64,000 bases of DNA from Dehalococcoidia bacterium (lineage in GTDB: Bacteria > Chloroflexota > Dehalococcoidia > Lucifugimonadales > Australimonadaceae), in assembly GCA_022820645.1 (NCBI GenBank), contig JAJEFD010000006.1, positions 172,186-236,185 of the forward strand. Direction: 5' to 3'. Position numbers and translations under genes: made by a program. Under the pieces are notes generated by a model. The model was given only the letters and a program-made list of their open reading frames with translations, was not told the DNA's origin and did not search any database. The first letter of the stretch is position 1. Every line of letters starts with the position of its first letter. Shown one piece after another: positions 39,001 to 48,182 of the stretch.

Positions 39001-39861
39001 ATGGAAACCGGCGCTCTCCCCAACACCGCACCGGACGCCGAAGCCACCGTCCGCTACACCTACCGGGCGCACTACGCCTACGGCCACGAGGTGACGCGCA
39101 ACGAGAACGAGCTGCGCATCGTTCCCCGGGTGGACGGCGCGCAGCACAACGCCGCCTGGGAGGTCCGCACCACGCCGGACGGAGCGCGGGACGAGCACCA
39201 CGACGCGTTCGGCAACCTCGTCCTCCGCTCGCTCGTCACGCAGCCGCACCGCGAGATGGTCGTGGAGGCATCCGGCTCCGTAACCGTCCGGCTTGCGCAG
39301 GAGCCGGTGACCGACCTCCGGATGGAGGTCTACCGGGAACGGCTGCTCCCCGGCAACGTCTATCTCGCGAAGACGGCGCTCGTGGACCCTGCCGCTCTCG
39401 CCGGGCACGCCAGGACTGCGGCGGGCGGCGCGGTGTCGCTGCTGCAGGTCGTCGAGTCCGTCACCGCCTGGCTCCATCGCCACATCGCCTACGAGCGCGG
39501 CTACACTTCCGTCTTCACCACGGCGGAGGAGGCCGTCGCGCGGGGGCGCGGCGTCTGCCAGGACTACGCCCACGCCTCCATCGGCCTGCTGCGCGCCCTC
39601 GGCATCCCCGCGCGCTACGTCTCCGGCCTGCTCGCCACCCAGGTGGGCGAGACCCATGCGTGGATCGAGTTCTACCACCCGGACCACGGCTGGGTCGCCA
39701 CCGACCCAACGAGGGCGCGTGTGCTCGCAGACCCCGGGGAACTGCTCACGTTCGCCGTCGGACGCGACTACAACGACGCCCGCCCCAGCATCGGCTCGTT
39801 CGAGCCGCCCGGCCAAGGCGGGCTGGTGTCGATAGAGGCCAGCGTCCAACTGCCAGCCTAG
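39001..39861 (+). CDS. Transglutaminase-like family protein
   Basis: A 286-residue protein with an N-terminal beta domain (VRYTYRAHYAYGHEVTRNENELRIVPR, a bacterial transglutaminase N domain) and a papain-like C-terminal domain. The catalytic Cys is in ARGRGVCQDYAHASIG, the His in GETHAWIEFYHPDHGW and the Asp in VATDPTRARV. It is cytoplasmic, without a signal peptide. Relatives are peptidases or amidases rather than crosslinkers. The 3' end overlaps the convergent queuosine transporter gene by four bases. Confidence 0.85.
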   Translation: METGALPNTAPDAEATVRYTYRAHYAYGHEVTRNENELRIVPRVDGAQHNAAWEVRTTPDGARDEHHDAFGNLVLRSLVTQPHREMVVEASGSVTVRLAQEPVTDLRMEVYRERLLPGNVYLAKTALVDPAALAGHARTAAGGAVSLLQVVESVTAWLHRHIAYERGYTSVFTTAEEAVARGRGVCQDYAHASIGLLRALGIPARYVSGLLATQVGETHAWIEFYHPDHGWVATDPTRARVLADPGELLTFAVGRDYNDARPSIGSFEPPGQGGLVSIEASVQLPA

Positions 39862-40484
39862 GCCTGGACCGGCTCCTTGCCTTCGATGCGCCGCACGAAG
39901 CCGACCAGCGCGTAGATGAGCGGGGTGTCCAGCGCGGCGATGCCCAGCTTGATGACGTACTGCACGTAGATGAGCTCCCACAGCACGCCGCCCGGTACGT
40001 TCCCCGCGAACGCGATGGAGACGAAGATGGCGGAGTCCAGCGCCTGCGAGACCATGGTGGAGCCGTTGTTCCGCAGCCAGAGGTGCTTGTCCTTCGTCAC
40101 CTTCTTCAGGATGTGGAACAGGATGACGTCGTTGTTCTGGGACACGAGGTACGCGATCATCGACGCCAGCACGATGCGCGGCACCGAGCCGAGGATGTCG
40201 TCGTACGCCTGCTGCCCCTCCCACCACGGAGCGCCGGGGATGACGCCGCCGACGTAGGTGAGCAGCACGACCAGCAGGCTCAGGGCGAACCCCGTCCAGA
40301 CGACGATAGCAACGGTGCGCCTGCCGTAGACCTCGGAGATAGTGTCGGTGATGAGGAACGTCAGCGGGTACGCGATGAAGCTGACCGACACTTCCCAACC
40401 GCCCAGCGAGACGATCTTGGTGGCGATGATGTTGGCCACGACGAGGAAGGTCGTGAAGGCCATCGCGAGCACTGCCAGCGGCAT
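39858..40484 (-). CDS. yhhQ: Queuosine precursor transporter (YhhQ/VUT family)
   Basis: A 208-residue membrane protein with about six helices. Family features are VVANIIATKIVSLGG, FIAYPLTFLITDTISEVYGRR and SQNNDVILFHILKKVTKDKHLWLRNNGSTMVSQALDSAIF, of which DTISEVYG and QALDS are typical. It imports the preQ0/preQ1 precursor of the tRNA base queuosine. ATG 40484 follows GGGAGG. No queuosine biosynthesis genes are next to it, consistent with salvage. Confidence 0.85.
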   Translation of the reverse strand: MPLAVLAMAFTTFLVVANIIATKIVSLGGWEVSVSFIAYPLTFLITDTISEVYGRRTVAIVVWTGFALSLLVVLLTYVGGVIPGAPWWEGQQAYDDILGSVPRIVLASMIAYLVSQNNDVILFHILKKVTKDKHLWLRNNGSTMVSQALDSAIFVSIAFAGNVPGGVLWELIYVQYVIKLGIAALDTPLIYALVGFVRRIEGKEPVQA

Positions 40485-40551
40485 CTTGTCCTCCCATCAG
40501 GACGGGCGCGCCCGGAAGATTGCGGAAGTATACCCGTTCACCCCGCCTGGC

Positions 40552-41100
40552 TCACGCCTGCTCTTCATCGGGAGCGAATGCATCGAACTCGGGTGCGAAG
40601 CTGACGACGCCCGTCACCTGTCCCAGCGCGCCCTGCCGGAGCCCGATCGCCTGGAACGCGGGTCCGCCCCCGTAGACGCATGTCAGCCCACAGTCGCTCG
40701 CCGGAACGAACCCGAACCGCCCGTAGTAGGCAGGGTCGCCCAGCAGCACTACCCCGTCGCAACCTTGCAGTTGGCACTGAACCAGTCCTTCCCGCACGAG
40801 GAGTGACCCGATACCCCTGCCCTGGTGGTCCGGCAACACACCGATCGGCCCCAGGGCCACCCACAGCGAGTCCGGAGGAGAGGACTCGACGGTTACCGGA
40901 GAGAACAGCACGTGCCCGACCACCCGGCCTGCGGCAACGGCAACCAGCGACAGCACGATGCTGTCCGAGGCGCGAAGCATGTCGACGACCTTCGCTTCGT
41001 CCTCTTCGCTGAACGCCTGCTCCTGGACTCGCCAGATGGCCGCAGCGTCACCCTCGGATTCCTGCCGTATCTCGATCGTCCCCACCGGTGAGTCGCTCAT
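40552..41100 (-). CDS. GNAT family N-acetyltransferase
   Basis: A 182-residue acetyltransferase. The acetyl-CoA site is GPIGVLPDHQGRGIGSLLVREGL (motif QGRGIG), followed by VVLLGDPAYYGRFGFVPAS, which is the pattern of the YhbS-like subgroup. The longer frame upstream is not used; ATG 41100 begins MSDSPVGTIE. It acts in the cytoplasm on an unknown amine. It is divergent from the TctC gene at 41298. Confidence 0.85.
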   Translation of the reverse strand: MSDSPVGTIEIRQESEGDAAAIWRVQEQAFSEEDEAKVVDMLRASDSIVLSLVAVAAGRVVGHVLFSPVTVESSPPDSLWVALGPIGVLPDHQGRGIGSLLVREGLVQCQLQGCDGVVLLGDPAYYGRFGFVPASDCGLTCVYGGGPAFQAIGLRQGALGQVTGVVSFAPEFDAFAPDEEQA

Positions 41101-41297
41101 CCGAGCATCATACCCGGGCGCTACTGCAAGCACGACGCATTGCGCTATTGTGTCCTGTGATAGCATGACAGGCACGTTTCCATCCATCGACAGGGGAGTT
41201 GGTTCCGAAAACAGGCAGTATCGAGAAGACTGGCTGCGTCCGCCGGTCGAACGTGAGAGTGTCCGTGCAGAGGATAGACGCTACGAGGAGGTCTCCG

Positions 41298-42569
41298 ATG
41301 CGGCTTCTCAGACTCACGACCGTTCTGTCAGTCATACTGGCCACGCTGCTCATGGCCAGTGCGTGTGGCTCCGAAGAACCCACGGCCACACCGAGACCCG
41401 AGCCCACGCCGACATCGCCTCCCGCCGCGCAGCAGCCAACACCCACTCCCGAGGCGATGATGCCGGAGGCAGACCCCACGCCAACGCCGACGCTCGCGCC
41501 GGGCCAGCCCACGCCCACCCCCACTACGCCTCCGCCCGCCGTCCCTCCGACAGCCACGCCCACGCCTCTCCCGACATTCGACGCAGCCTCCTACCTCGAA
41601 GGCAAGGTCGTCCGCGTCATCGTCGGCTGGGACCCCGCAACATCGTCCGACCTGCAGGCACGGTACATCGCGAGCGAGTTGCCCCGATTCATGGAGGGCA
41701 CACCGCGGATGATCGTCACCAACAAGCCGGGCGCAAGCTCGATCATCGCCAACAACTTCATGGCGAAGGCAGAGCCTGACGGACTCACCATGTTCTGGGG
41801 CGTAGGCGGCCAGCCCACCAACCAGCTCACTCGAGCAGACGAGACCGAGTACGAGTTCGACAAGTTCGTGCGCATAGGCACGTTCGAGAACCGGCCCGCC
41901 GTCTGGTACATATCGGGAGACGCGCCGTACAACCGGATCCAGGACGCCATCGGCGGCACCGAGGAGTTCACCTACGGCACGACCACCTTCAGCGCCACTG
42001 TCGAACTGATGAAGCAGGCGCTCAACCTGCCGGTGCGCCAGGTCCTCGGCATCCAGGGAGGCACTACCGGCTTCCTCCTCGCCTTCGACCGCGCCGACGT
42101 CGACAGCATGATCAGCGGGAGCGGCTGGTACCGCATCGCCAGCGACCGCCCGGGCTGGTTCACCGACGGCTACATCGAGCCGTTCACCATCATCGCCGAC
42201 CCGACAACGCGCCTCCAGCACAACGGCGAGATCGAGCCGCCGGACGACCTCGTCAACGTTCGATCACTGATGAGCGAGGAACACGTCCGCGACTTCGAGA
42301 TCCTCACCGCCACCGACGGCGCGCTCTACCGCACCGGCTTCCTGCCACCCGGAACGCCGCACGAGATCCGCAATCTCTTCTCCGACGCGCTGGTGCGGGC
42401 ATTCGAAGACGCCGCGTTCATAGACGGTCTGACGAGGCTCATGGGCCGGGCCCCCGACGAACTGATACCCGGCCCGGAGCTGGATGCGATCGCCCAGTCG
42501 TTCAGCGTTACCGACCTCGACGGCGCCTACCAGAGGTGGGACCCCAACTACGAGTCGCCGCTCAACTAG
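41298..42569 (+). CDS. tctC: Tripartite tricarboxylate transporter solute-binding lipoprotein (TctC/Bug family)
   Basis: A 423-residue receptor. The lipobox is LMASAC (Cys near residue 23), followed by a TPTP/APGQPTPTP linker of about 75 residues. The Bug domain begins near residue 101 (LEGKVVRVIVGWDPATSSD), with IVTNKPGASSIIANNFM and KAEPDGLTMFWG as the expected motifs; the loop after the first strand departs from the usual PGGxxD. GAGGAGG precedes the ATG. The permease is encoded by the convergent fused gene at 42640, not on the same strand. Confidence 0.85.
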   Translation: MRLLRLTTVLSVILATLLMASACGSEEPTATPRPEPTPTSPPAAQQPTPTPEAMMPEADPTPTPTLAPGQPTPTPTTPPPAVPPTATPTPLPTFDAASYLEGKVVRVIVGWDPATSSDLQARYIASELPRFMEGTPRMIVTNKPGASSIIANNFMAKAEPDGLTMFWGVGGQPTNQLTRADETEYEFDKFVRIGTFENRPAVWYISGDAPYNRIQDAIGGTEEFTYGTTTFSATVELMKQALNLPVRQVLGIQGGTTGFLLAFDRADVDSMISGSGWYRIASDRPGWFTDGYIEPFTIIADPTTRLQHNGEIEPPDDLVNVRSLMSEEHVRDFEILTATDGALYRTGFLPPGTPHEIRNLFSDALVRAFEDAAFIDGLTRLMGRAPDELIPGPELDAIAQSFSVTDLDGAYQRWDPNYESPLN

Positions 42570-42598
42570 CGCGAGCAGTGTCGCAGAGTCTGAGACCA

Positions 42599-42625
42599 CG
42601 GGGGCGGGACCGAATCCCGCCCCCG
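42599..42625. terminator. Bidirectional terminator
   Basis: An 11-bp GC-rich stem, CGGGGGCGGGA / TCCCGCCCCCG, with loop CCGAA lies between convergent tctC and the fused permease gene. Confidence 0.8.
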
Positions 42626-42639
42626 CTCATGTCCAACCT

Positions 42640-44754
42640 CTACGCCAGCCCCAACCACCTCAGTACGAAGCGGTCCGGCCAGATGACGTGCAGGAAGTTG
42701 TCCAGCACGACGAATGCGACGAACGCCGCGAAGGCGGCGGGGATCAGCGACCATAGCCGCCTCTTCCCCTGCCAGGGAAGGTTCAGGTTGATGAACACCA
42801 GAGGGTAGAGCACCGCCGCGTACTTGAACCCGATCGTCCCCGCAAGCAGCATGAACACGCCTATCCAGGCGATGATCCGCAGCAGCGCCCGCGCCGCCTG
42901 GAAATCGTTCCCTGTCCGCATGCCGATGTCGAACACCGGGGCGCTGCCACCGCGAGCGCTCAGCAAGGTGGTTGCCGCGATCCCCAGCAGCACGAGCAGG
43001 AATGCTGAACCAGCCCATATCGGCAGGAGCTTCGCCTCACGCTGGTTGTAACCGATCGCCTCCGGCAAGACGACCAACGCCGTCCAGCCGCCGAGGACCA
43101 GCAGCATGGCAAACTCCCACCGCCAATAGCGAGCGAACGTGCTCCAGACCGTCGAGGGTTGAGCAACCGCCGCGCTGCCGTCCGGAACAGCCGGCGCAGT
43201 TGCAACCTCTCGAACATCCGTAGGCTCAGCATCAGTACCCTGCAGGCCTGCTTCGGCTGCCGCCTCCGAGAACTCGCGGGAAGCACGGCCCATCACCCAC
43301 CACAGGTAGGAAGCGAACAGAACCGCCAGCACGAGTATGGTGATGGCATAGGGGCGCGAGAAGATGTAGGAGAAACCGCCCAGGGAGAGCGACGTGAAGA
43401 CATTATGCTCGATCACCGGGCCGAGGATGAATCCGAGCAAGAACGGCGCCCTCGGCCAGCCGTGCCATTTCATGCTCAACCCCAGCGCTCCGACCGCAAG
43501 CACCACCATGATGTCGCCCAGGTGGAGCGTGGCCTGGAACGCCCCGAGGAACATGATGGGGAGCATCATCCCCGCAACGAAGGTGTACGGTACCTGCGTG
43601 AGCCGGGCGACCTGGGAGCCTATCGCGATGGCGACCACCATGCTGAGCACGTTGCCGATACCGATGGCGAGCACCAGGCCCATGGTGATGTCGAGGTTCG
43701 TCGTCAGCATGGGCACTCCGGGAGCGACGCCATAGGAGATGAGGGCCACGAGCATCATCGCCCAGCCCACGCCGCCAGGTATCCCGAACGCCAGCGTGGG
43801 GATCGCCTGTCCTGCTTCCTTCGCGGCCTGCGCCGATTCCGTGAACAGTACGCCGTCGAGGCTGCCCTTGCCGAACTGCGACTTATCCTTGGCGAACAGG
43901 ACGCCGAAGGCATACGACAGCCACTCCACCACCGCGGAGCCGATGCCCGGGACCGCCCCGAGGAACACGCCGAACAGGCTCTGGCGCGGGATGGTCCGCC
44001 ATCGCTTCAACCCTTCCTTCATGCCGATCCAGATCTCCCGATTGGAGACCTCGCCCGTCGAGGCGATCGGCCGCCTGCTCGCAGCAAGGTCGATGATCTC
44101 CGGCAGCGCGAAGATGCCCAACACCGTCGGGATGAGCGGCAGCCCGTCTATGAGGTAGGCCGAGTTGAAGTTGAACCGGTCTATGGCGGTAAGCGCAGCC
44201 GTCCCGATCGTGGACATGAGTACGCCCAGAATCGCGGCGGCGAGCCCGCGCAGCAGCGAGCCCCGCACGACCATCACCACCATCGCGACGCCCAGCAGCG
44301 CCATCGCCGCTATCTCCGCGTAGGAGAACCGCACGATGAGCGGCTTGATGAACGGCAGCGCGATGATGAGCGCGATGGCCCCGATAACGCCGCCTATCGC
44401 TGAGACGACATAGGTCGCGCCGATCACCCGTGCGCCGAACCCGCGCCGCGCGAGCTGGTGCCCCTCCAGGAAATCAACCGTAGACGATGGGCCGGGGTAG
44501 CCAAGAAGCACCGCCGGAATGATGTCCACCGACTGCCCCAGCGCAATCATCGCTCCGACGAAGATGAGGCCGATCGTGGGATCGACGCTGAGGATGAGGA
44601 ATGGCAGCAGCAGAGCTATCGTCGTGGTGCCGCCGACTCCGGGTATCAGGCCGATCGGGCCTGCGATGAGCATGGCAAGGAGCAACGCTCCCCAGAACCC
44701 GGGGCTGATCAGCAGATCACCGACGATCGGGACGGAGTCGGCCAGTACCTCCAA
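42640..44754 (-). CDS. Fused TctA-TctB tripartite tricarboxylate permease
   Basis: A 704-residue membrane protein. Residues about 1-500 are a full TctA (GPIGLIPGVGGTTTIALLLP, SVDIIPAVLLGYPGPSSTVDFLEG, TESAQAAKEAGQAIPTLAFGIPGG as visible family loops). A hydrophilic, Ala/Glu-rich linker (about 500-550) then joins it to a TctB-like part with four further helices (from WEFAMLLVLGGWTALVV on). Usual TctA is about 500 and TctB 150-200 residues. The start is TTG 44754 with GGAGGG eight bases upstream. It converges with its probable receptor gene tctC. Confidence 0.85.
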   Translation of the reverse strand: MEVLADSVPIVGDLLISPGFWGALLLAMLIAGPIGLIPGVGGTTTIALLLPFLILSVDPTIGLIFVGAMIALGQSVDIIPAVLLGYPGPSSTVDFLEGHQLARRGFGARVIGATYVVSAIGGVIGAIALIIALPFIKPLIVRFSYAEIAAMALLGVAMVVMVVRGSLLRGLAAAILGVLMSTIGTAALTAIDRFNFNSAYLIDGLPLIPTVLGIFALPEIIDLAASRRPIASTGEVSNREIWIGMKEGLKRWRTIPRQSLFGVFLGAVPGIGSAVVEWLSYAFGVLFAKDKSQFGKGSLDGVLFTESAQAAKEAGQAIPTLAFGIPGGVGWAMMLVALISYGVAPGVPMLTTNLDITMGLVLAIGIGNVLSMVVAIAIGSQVARLTQVPYTFVAGMMLPIMFLGAFQATLHLGDIMVVLAVGALGLSMKWHGWPRAPFLLGFILGPVIEHNVFTSLSLGGFSYIFSRPYAITILVLAVLFASYLWWVMGRASREFSEAAAEAGLQGTDAEPTDVREVATAPAVPDGSAAVAQPSTVWSTFARYWRWEFAMLLVLGGWTALVVLPEAIGYNQREAKLLPIWAGSAFLLVLLGIAATTLLSARGGSAPVFDIGMRTGNDFQAARALLRIIAWIGVFMLLAGTIGFKYAAVLYPLVFINLNLPWQGKRRLWSLIPAAFAAFVAFVVLDNFLHVIWPDRFVLRWLGLA

Positions 44755-44828
44755 GGCATGCCCTCCCGTGCCTCAACATGAGAGGGCCACGCGGTTGATA
44801 CCGGCGCGGCCCCTCATCTACGTGCCCA

Positions 44829-45371
44829 TCAGAAGAAGTTCGTCAGGTTCTTGGAGAGCAGCACACTTTGGTCGATGTATATCTCCCTGCGCGAGATCTT
44901 CCACTCTCCGTCGACCCTGCGCAGGGTATCTATCCTGTTGCCGATCCAGGTGTTGTCCTCGTCCTCCAGCCGGCTGCGGTGCACCAGGAAGCGGGACTTC
45001 ACCCGTATCTCGCCCGCCCCGACCTGATCGGAGCCTGAGTCCAACAGGCGGACGTTCGAGACGAAGTGAGTGACGCGGGAGAGCGGCTCCTCAGCCCAGT
45101 GGACGCCGGTGCGGATCTGCTTGACCCGCTTGACAAGCGTGTCCTTGCCCTCGTCGAACCAGGACATCTCGATAGCCTCGCGGGTCAGTTGCCTGTCCAT
45201 CTCCTGGGACGAGACGTTGCGGTTCATCGGCGCGTGGTAGCGGGCATCCTCCGTGAAGAGGTCCAGCCACTCCTCGTAGCGGTGCTCGTCCAGAAGGTCG
45301 GCTTCCCTGTAGAAGAAGTCCTCGATCTCCAGGCGCAGCAGCAGTTCCTCGTGCGAAAGCAGGTCAGCCAC
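44829..45371 (-). CDS. Rieske dioxygenase beta (small) subunit
   Basis: A 180-residue NTF2-like beta subunit (LLLRLEIEDFFYREADLLDE, ARYHAPMNRNVS, MSWFDEGKDTL, HWAEEPLSRVTH, ending LSKNLTNFF). It matches the core of the longer beta subunit at 33397 but lacks the N-terminal extra domain. The start is GTG 45371 with AGGAGG upstream. It lies 10 bases after the alpha subunit stop, forming an alpha/beta operon. It has a structural role in the hexamer. Confidence 0.9.
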   Translation of the reverse strand: MADLLSHEELLLRLEIEDFFYREADLLDEHRYEEWLDLFTEDARYHAPMNRNVSSQEMDRQLTREAIEMSWFDEGKDTLVKRVKQIRTGVHWAEEPLSRVTHFVSNVRLLDSGSDQVGAGEIRVKSRFLVHRSRLEDEDNTWIGNRIDTLRRVDGEWKISRREIYIDQSVLLSKNLTNFF

Positions 45372-45381
45372 GGCGCGCCTC

Positions 45382-46767
45382 CTATCTCCCGTTCCGATTG
45401 GTTACCCAGTCGCCCTGCACAGCCGCTGACATGGTTGGCGCCATCTCGCCCCAGTCCTTCGCCTGCATCACCTCCGCCCAGCGCTGGTAGTACCGCCGGT
45501 GGTTCTCGTCGCTGTAGTTGTGCGCGAACAAGCCCGGCATGTTGAACTCCGTGGGGCCGTGGAGCGGTGGCTCGGTGAGCCGCATCTGGTAGTTGAGGTC
45601 CAGCTTCTGCGCGACCGGTCCCCTGCTCGCGATGGTCAGCGCATACCAGTTTTCCATATCGTCCTGCTGCGTGACGCCGCCGGGGCCGTAGTACAACTCG
45701 TAATGCTGTCCCAGCGCAGATTTCACCTCCTGCGGAGCGTCCTTGTCCACGAAGAAGTACGTCCATATCTCGGTCATCGCCGGGCCCTGCGGGTGCATGA
45801 TGCGAACGACACGCCCCAGCCATCCCTCGTTGGGGAAGATCGCCGGGCCCACGGAGAGATGCGCCATCACGCCCAGCCGCTTCTTGCGCAACTCGAACTT
45901 CTCGCGGAGGTAGTCACGGACCGCCGGGTTGTTCTCCCAGGTTGCGGAGTCGCCCCAGCCCGGGTCGCTATCCTCCGGTATGGTCACGCCCATCGTGTGG
46001 CCCTCCGGGAACGAGACGGTGTAGCGGCTCCGCACCTGCCCGACGGAGACCGAGCGGTCCTCCCGCGGGCGCACGGGGTTGCCCGTTGGCCCGACGCCGA
46101 GGCCGAGCGCGGTCGAGCGGTGGGTGATCCACCCGTGCGTGGTATCCGTGTCCGGGCACGGCACTTTCCAGTTGCAGCCCAATCGCCACTTGACGACGCC
46201 ACCGAGCACCTCGGCGCCGTTGTCCGAGCCGTCCGTGTGCATCAGGCCGGTGGCGAGGTAGAAGTCGGACCCACCAAGGTATTCGTGGAAGCTGGGAGCG
46301 GTCTTGTCCCACGTGGCCCAGATGGAGCCGTGGAAGACCTCCACCCGCGCCTGCAGGAGCCCCCACTGTGACTTGTCCATCTGGTCGTAGCCGTTCTCGT
46401 GGTAGGGCAGCGCGACCAGCGCGCCAGTGGAGTCGTACGTCCAGCCATGGAACGAGCACATGTGGGTGAACGAGTTGCCCTGATCGTAGCGGCAGACGCG
46501 GTTGCCACGATGCCTGCAGGAGTTCAGGAAGACATGGACCTTCTCGTCGCGCCCCCGGCTGACGATAACCGCCTCTTCGCCCATTCGGCCAAGAATGAAG
46601 TCCCCGGGTTCCGGTATCTGGGACTCGTGGCCAACGAACAACCACGACCGGTTGAAGACCTGCTCCATCTCCTGGTCGTAGAGGTCCTGGTTCCAGAATA
46701 TCTCCCTACTGACGGTGCCACTCTCTGAGTCAACGAGCCTCTTCATCTCCGACGTGAGCTGAACCAT
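45382..46767 (-). CDS. Rieske ring-hydroxylating dioxygenase, alpha (large) subunit
   Basis: A 461-residue catalytic subunit. Rieske ligands are C84-x-H86 (NSCRHRG) and C104-x2-H107 (HMCSFHGW). The mononuclear iron motif is in PDTDTTHGWITHRS (Asp-x2-His-x4-His). It has the same length and order of motifs as the subunit at 31974, with a differing substrate region. ATG 46767 follows AGGAGG. The beta subunit follows downstream and a Rieske ferredoxin gene is divergent upstream, so most of a multicomponent system is here. Confidence 0.9.
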   Translation of the reverse strand: MVQLTSEMKRLVDSESGTVSREIFWNQDLYDQEMEQVFNRSWLFVGHESQIPEPGDFILGRMGEEAVIVSRGRDEKVHVFLNSCRHRGNRVCRYDQGNSFTHMCSFHGWTYDSTGALVALPYHENGYDQMDKSQWGLLQARVEVFHGSIWATWDKTAPSFHEYLGGSDFYLATGLMHTDGSDNGAEVLGGVVKWRLGCNWKVPCPDTDTTHGWITHRSTALGLGVGPTGNPVRPREDRSVSVGQVRSRYTVSFPEGHTMGVTIPEDSDPGWGDSATWENNPAVRDYLREKFELRKKRLGVMAHLSVGPAIFPNEGWLGRVVRIMHPQGPAMTEIWTYFFVDKDAPQEVKSALGQHYELYYGPGGVTQQDDMENWYALTIASRGPVAQKLDLNYQMRLTEPPLHGPTEFNMPGLFAHNYSDENHRRYYQRWAEVMQAKDWGEMAPTMSAAVQGDWVTNRNGR

Positions 46768-46944
46768 GATCTCCTCCTGATATAAGCGCGACCCAGAAAT
46801 ATGGCGCTATTCAACCACATGCCCGGCAAAATTGGAAAGAAGCGCAGCCACCGGCAAGTCGGCGGCGCACGGATTTCGTTACGGTCACGCCCTGCCGGAC
46901 GGGTGAAAGCGGCTGCTAGAATGGCCGCCGGAGAAGCCGCACGA

Positions 46945-47268
46945 ATGTTGACCGAGTTCACCAAGCTCGCGGAGGTCGGGGACCTTGCTCCCGGCCAGAT
47001 GCGCACGATCAGGCTGGGCCGAGAGTACGTCCTGCTGGCGCGCCTCGGCGAGGAGTATTTCGCACTCGACGGGTTCTGCTCGCACGCAGACGGATTCCTG
47101 GCGGACGGGTACCTGCACGAGGACTACTGTGAGGTCGAGTGCCCCATCCATGAAGGCGCCTTCGATCTGCGCACGGGAGCGGTGACGAACCCACCTGCAG
47201 AGGTGCCCGTCGTCGCATACGAGATACGCATCGAGGGCAGCGACATCCTGGCAGGGCCGCGCGCCTAG
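46945..47268 (+). CDS. Rieske [2Fe-2S] ferredoxin, oxygenase electron carrier
   Basis: A 107-residue ferredoxin of the BphF/non-heme oxygenase type. Cluster ligands are C45-x-H47 (GFCSHADG) and C66-x2-H69 (ECPIHEGAFD), and the end pattern is PPAEVPVVAYEIRIEG. It would carry electrons from a reductase to the alpha/beta oxygenase encoded divergently 177 bases away. ATG 46945 (MLTEFTKLAE) is preferred to ATG 46921 because GGAGAAG lies eight bases upstream. It overlaps the convergent aldo/keto reductase gene by four bases. Confidence 0.85.
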   Translation: MLTEFTKLAEVGDLAPGQMRTIRLGREYVLLARLGEEYFALDGFCSHADGFLADGYLHEDYCEVECPIHEGAFDLRTGAVTNPPAEVPVVAYEIRIEGSDILAGPRA

Positions 47269-48167
47269 CCTTCCTTCGCAACTGCGGCCATCACCCGCTC
47301 ACGGATCAACGCGTGCAGGTCCGCGTCCAGCGGACCGGCCTCCGCCGCGGCGATGTTCGCTTTCAGGTGGTCCAGGTCCTTGGTGCCATTGATGAACGTG
47401 TGCGCCGAGGGATGAGCAAGGGAATAGCGGAACATCGTGGAGACAAGGTCCATCCCCTCGAGCACGTCAGCAAGGCCGGACTCCACCCAGCGCCTGCGCA
47501 CGATCGGGAACTCCCCTCCCCGTCCCTGCTCACGCAATGGGGCGCCCTTGACCGAACCTCCTCTGATGATGGTGCCTGCTCCAGCGGCCTCAGCCGCAGT
47601 GATGGTCTCCTCGTGCTCAGGCTCCAGCGCCGAGTAGACGATCTGGAATGCGTCGAACACGCCCCAGTCCACGAACGTCGCCAGGTCCGGCAGGATGGCG
47701 GACACGCCGATGAAGCGCGCCTTGCCCGATACCCGCACATCCTCCAGCGTGGCAATGCAGTCGTGCATCTCGATGTCCTCGACGTGCGGGCCGTGGAGTT
47801 GCAGGAGGTCGACGTGGTCCGTCTTCAGGCGGGTAAGGCTTTCGTCGACGGTGCGCAGGATGTCCCTTCGCGACCACTCGGATTCGGCGTGCGGGACGCC
47901 GGTCTGCGGACGCCCGCACTTCGTCGCGAGGTAGTACTCGTCGCGCCGGTGCGAGATGAAGCGGCCGATGAATTCCTCGCTCCGCCCGTAGCCGGGAGCG
48001 GTGTCGATGAAGTTGATGCCCGAATCCAGTACGGCGTTCAGCACAACGCCCGCGTGCTCCTCGCTCGGCAGGCGTCCCCCGTTCTCCACCACGTCCCGCA
48101 TCTCCAACGCCCCGAAACCGAGCTTCGTGACCTCCAACCCCGTCCGTCCGAGCACCACCTTTTCCAT
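47265..48167 (-). CDS. Aldo/keto reductase
   Basis: A 300-residue TIM-barrel NAD(P)H reductase. Active-site Asp and Tyr lie in FIDTAPGYGRSEEFIG, Lys in YLATKCGR and His in LLQLHGPHVED. The C-terminal coenzyme region is shortened (FINGTKDLDHLKANIAAAE, in which TK is the usual NADP-binding pair). It probably works on an aldehyde or ketone. It is next to the amidohydrolase at 48183 on the same strand with a 15-base gap, so an operon is likely. Confidence 0.85.
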   Translation of the reverse strand: MEKVVLGRTGLEVTKLGFGALEMRDVVENGGRLPSEEHAGVVLNAVLDSGINFIDTAPGYGRSEEFIGRFISHRRDEYYLATKCGRPQTGVPHAESEWSRRDILRTVDESLTRLKTDHVDLLQLHGPHVEDIEMHDCIATLEDVRVSGKARFIGVSAILPDLATFVDWGVFDAFQIVYSALEPEHEETITAAEAAGAGTIIRGGSVKGAPLREQGRGGEFPIVRRRWVESGLADVLEGMDLVSTMFRYSLAHPSAHTFINGTKDLDHLKANIAAAEAGPLDADLHALIRERVMAAVAKEG

Positions 48168-48182
48168 GTCTTCCTCCGGGCC

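Noticed and set aside
41146..41175. CCTGT-N9-ACAGG inverted repeat upstream of the second tctC
   Set aside because: Arms are only 5 bp and no matching -10/-35 pair is visible nearby.
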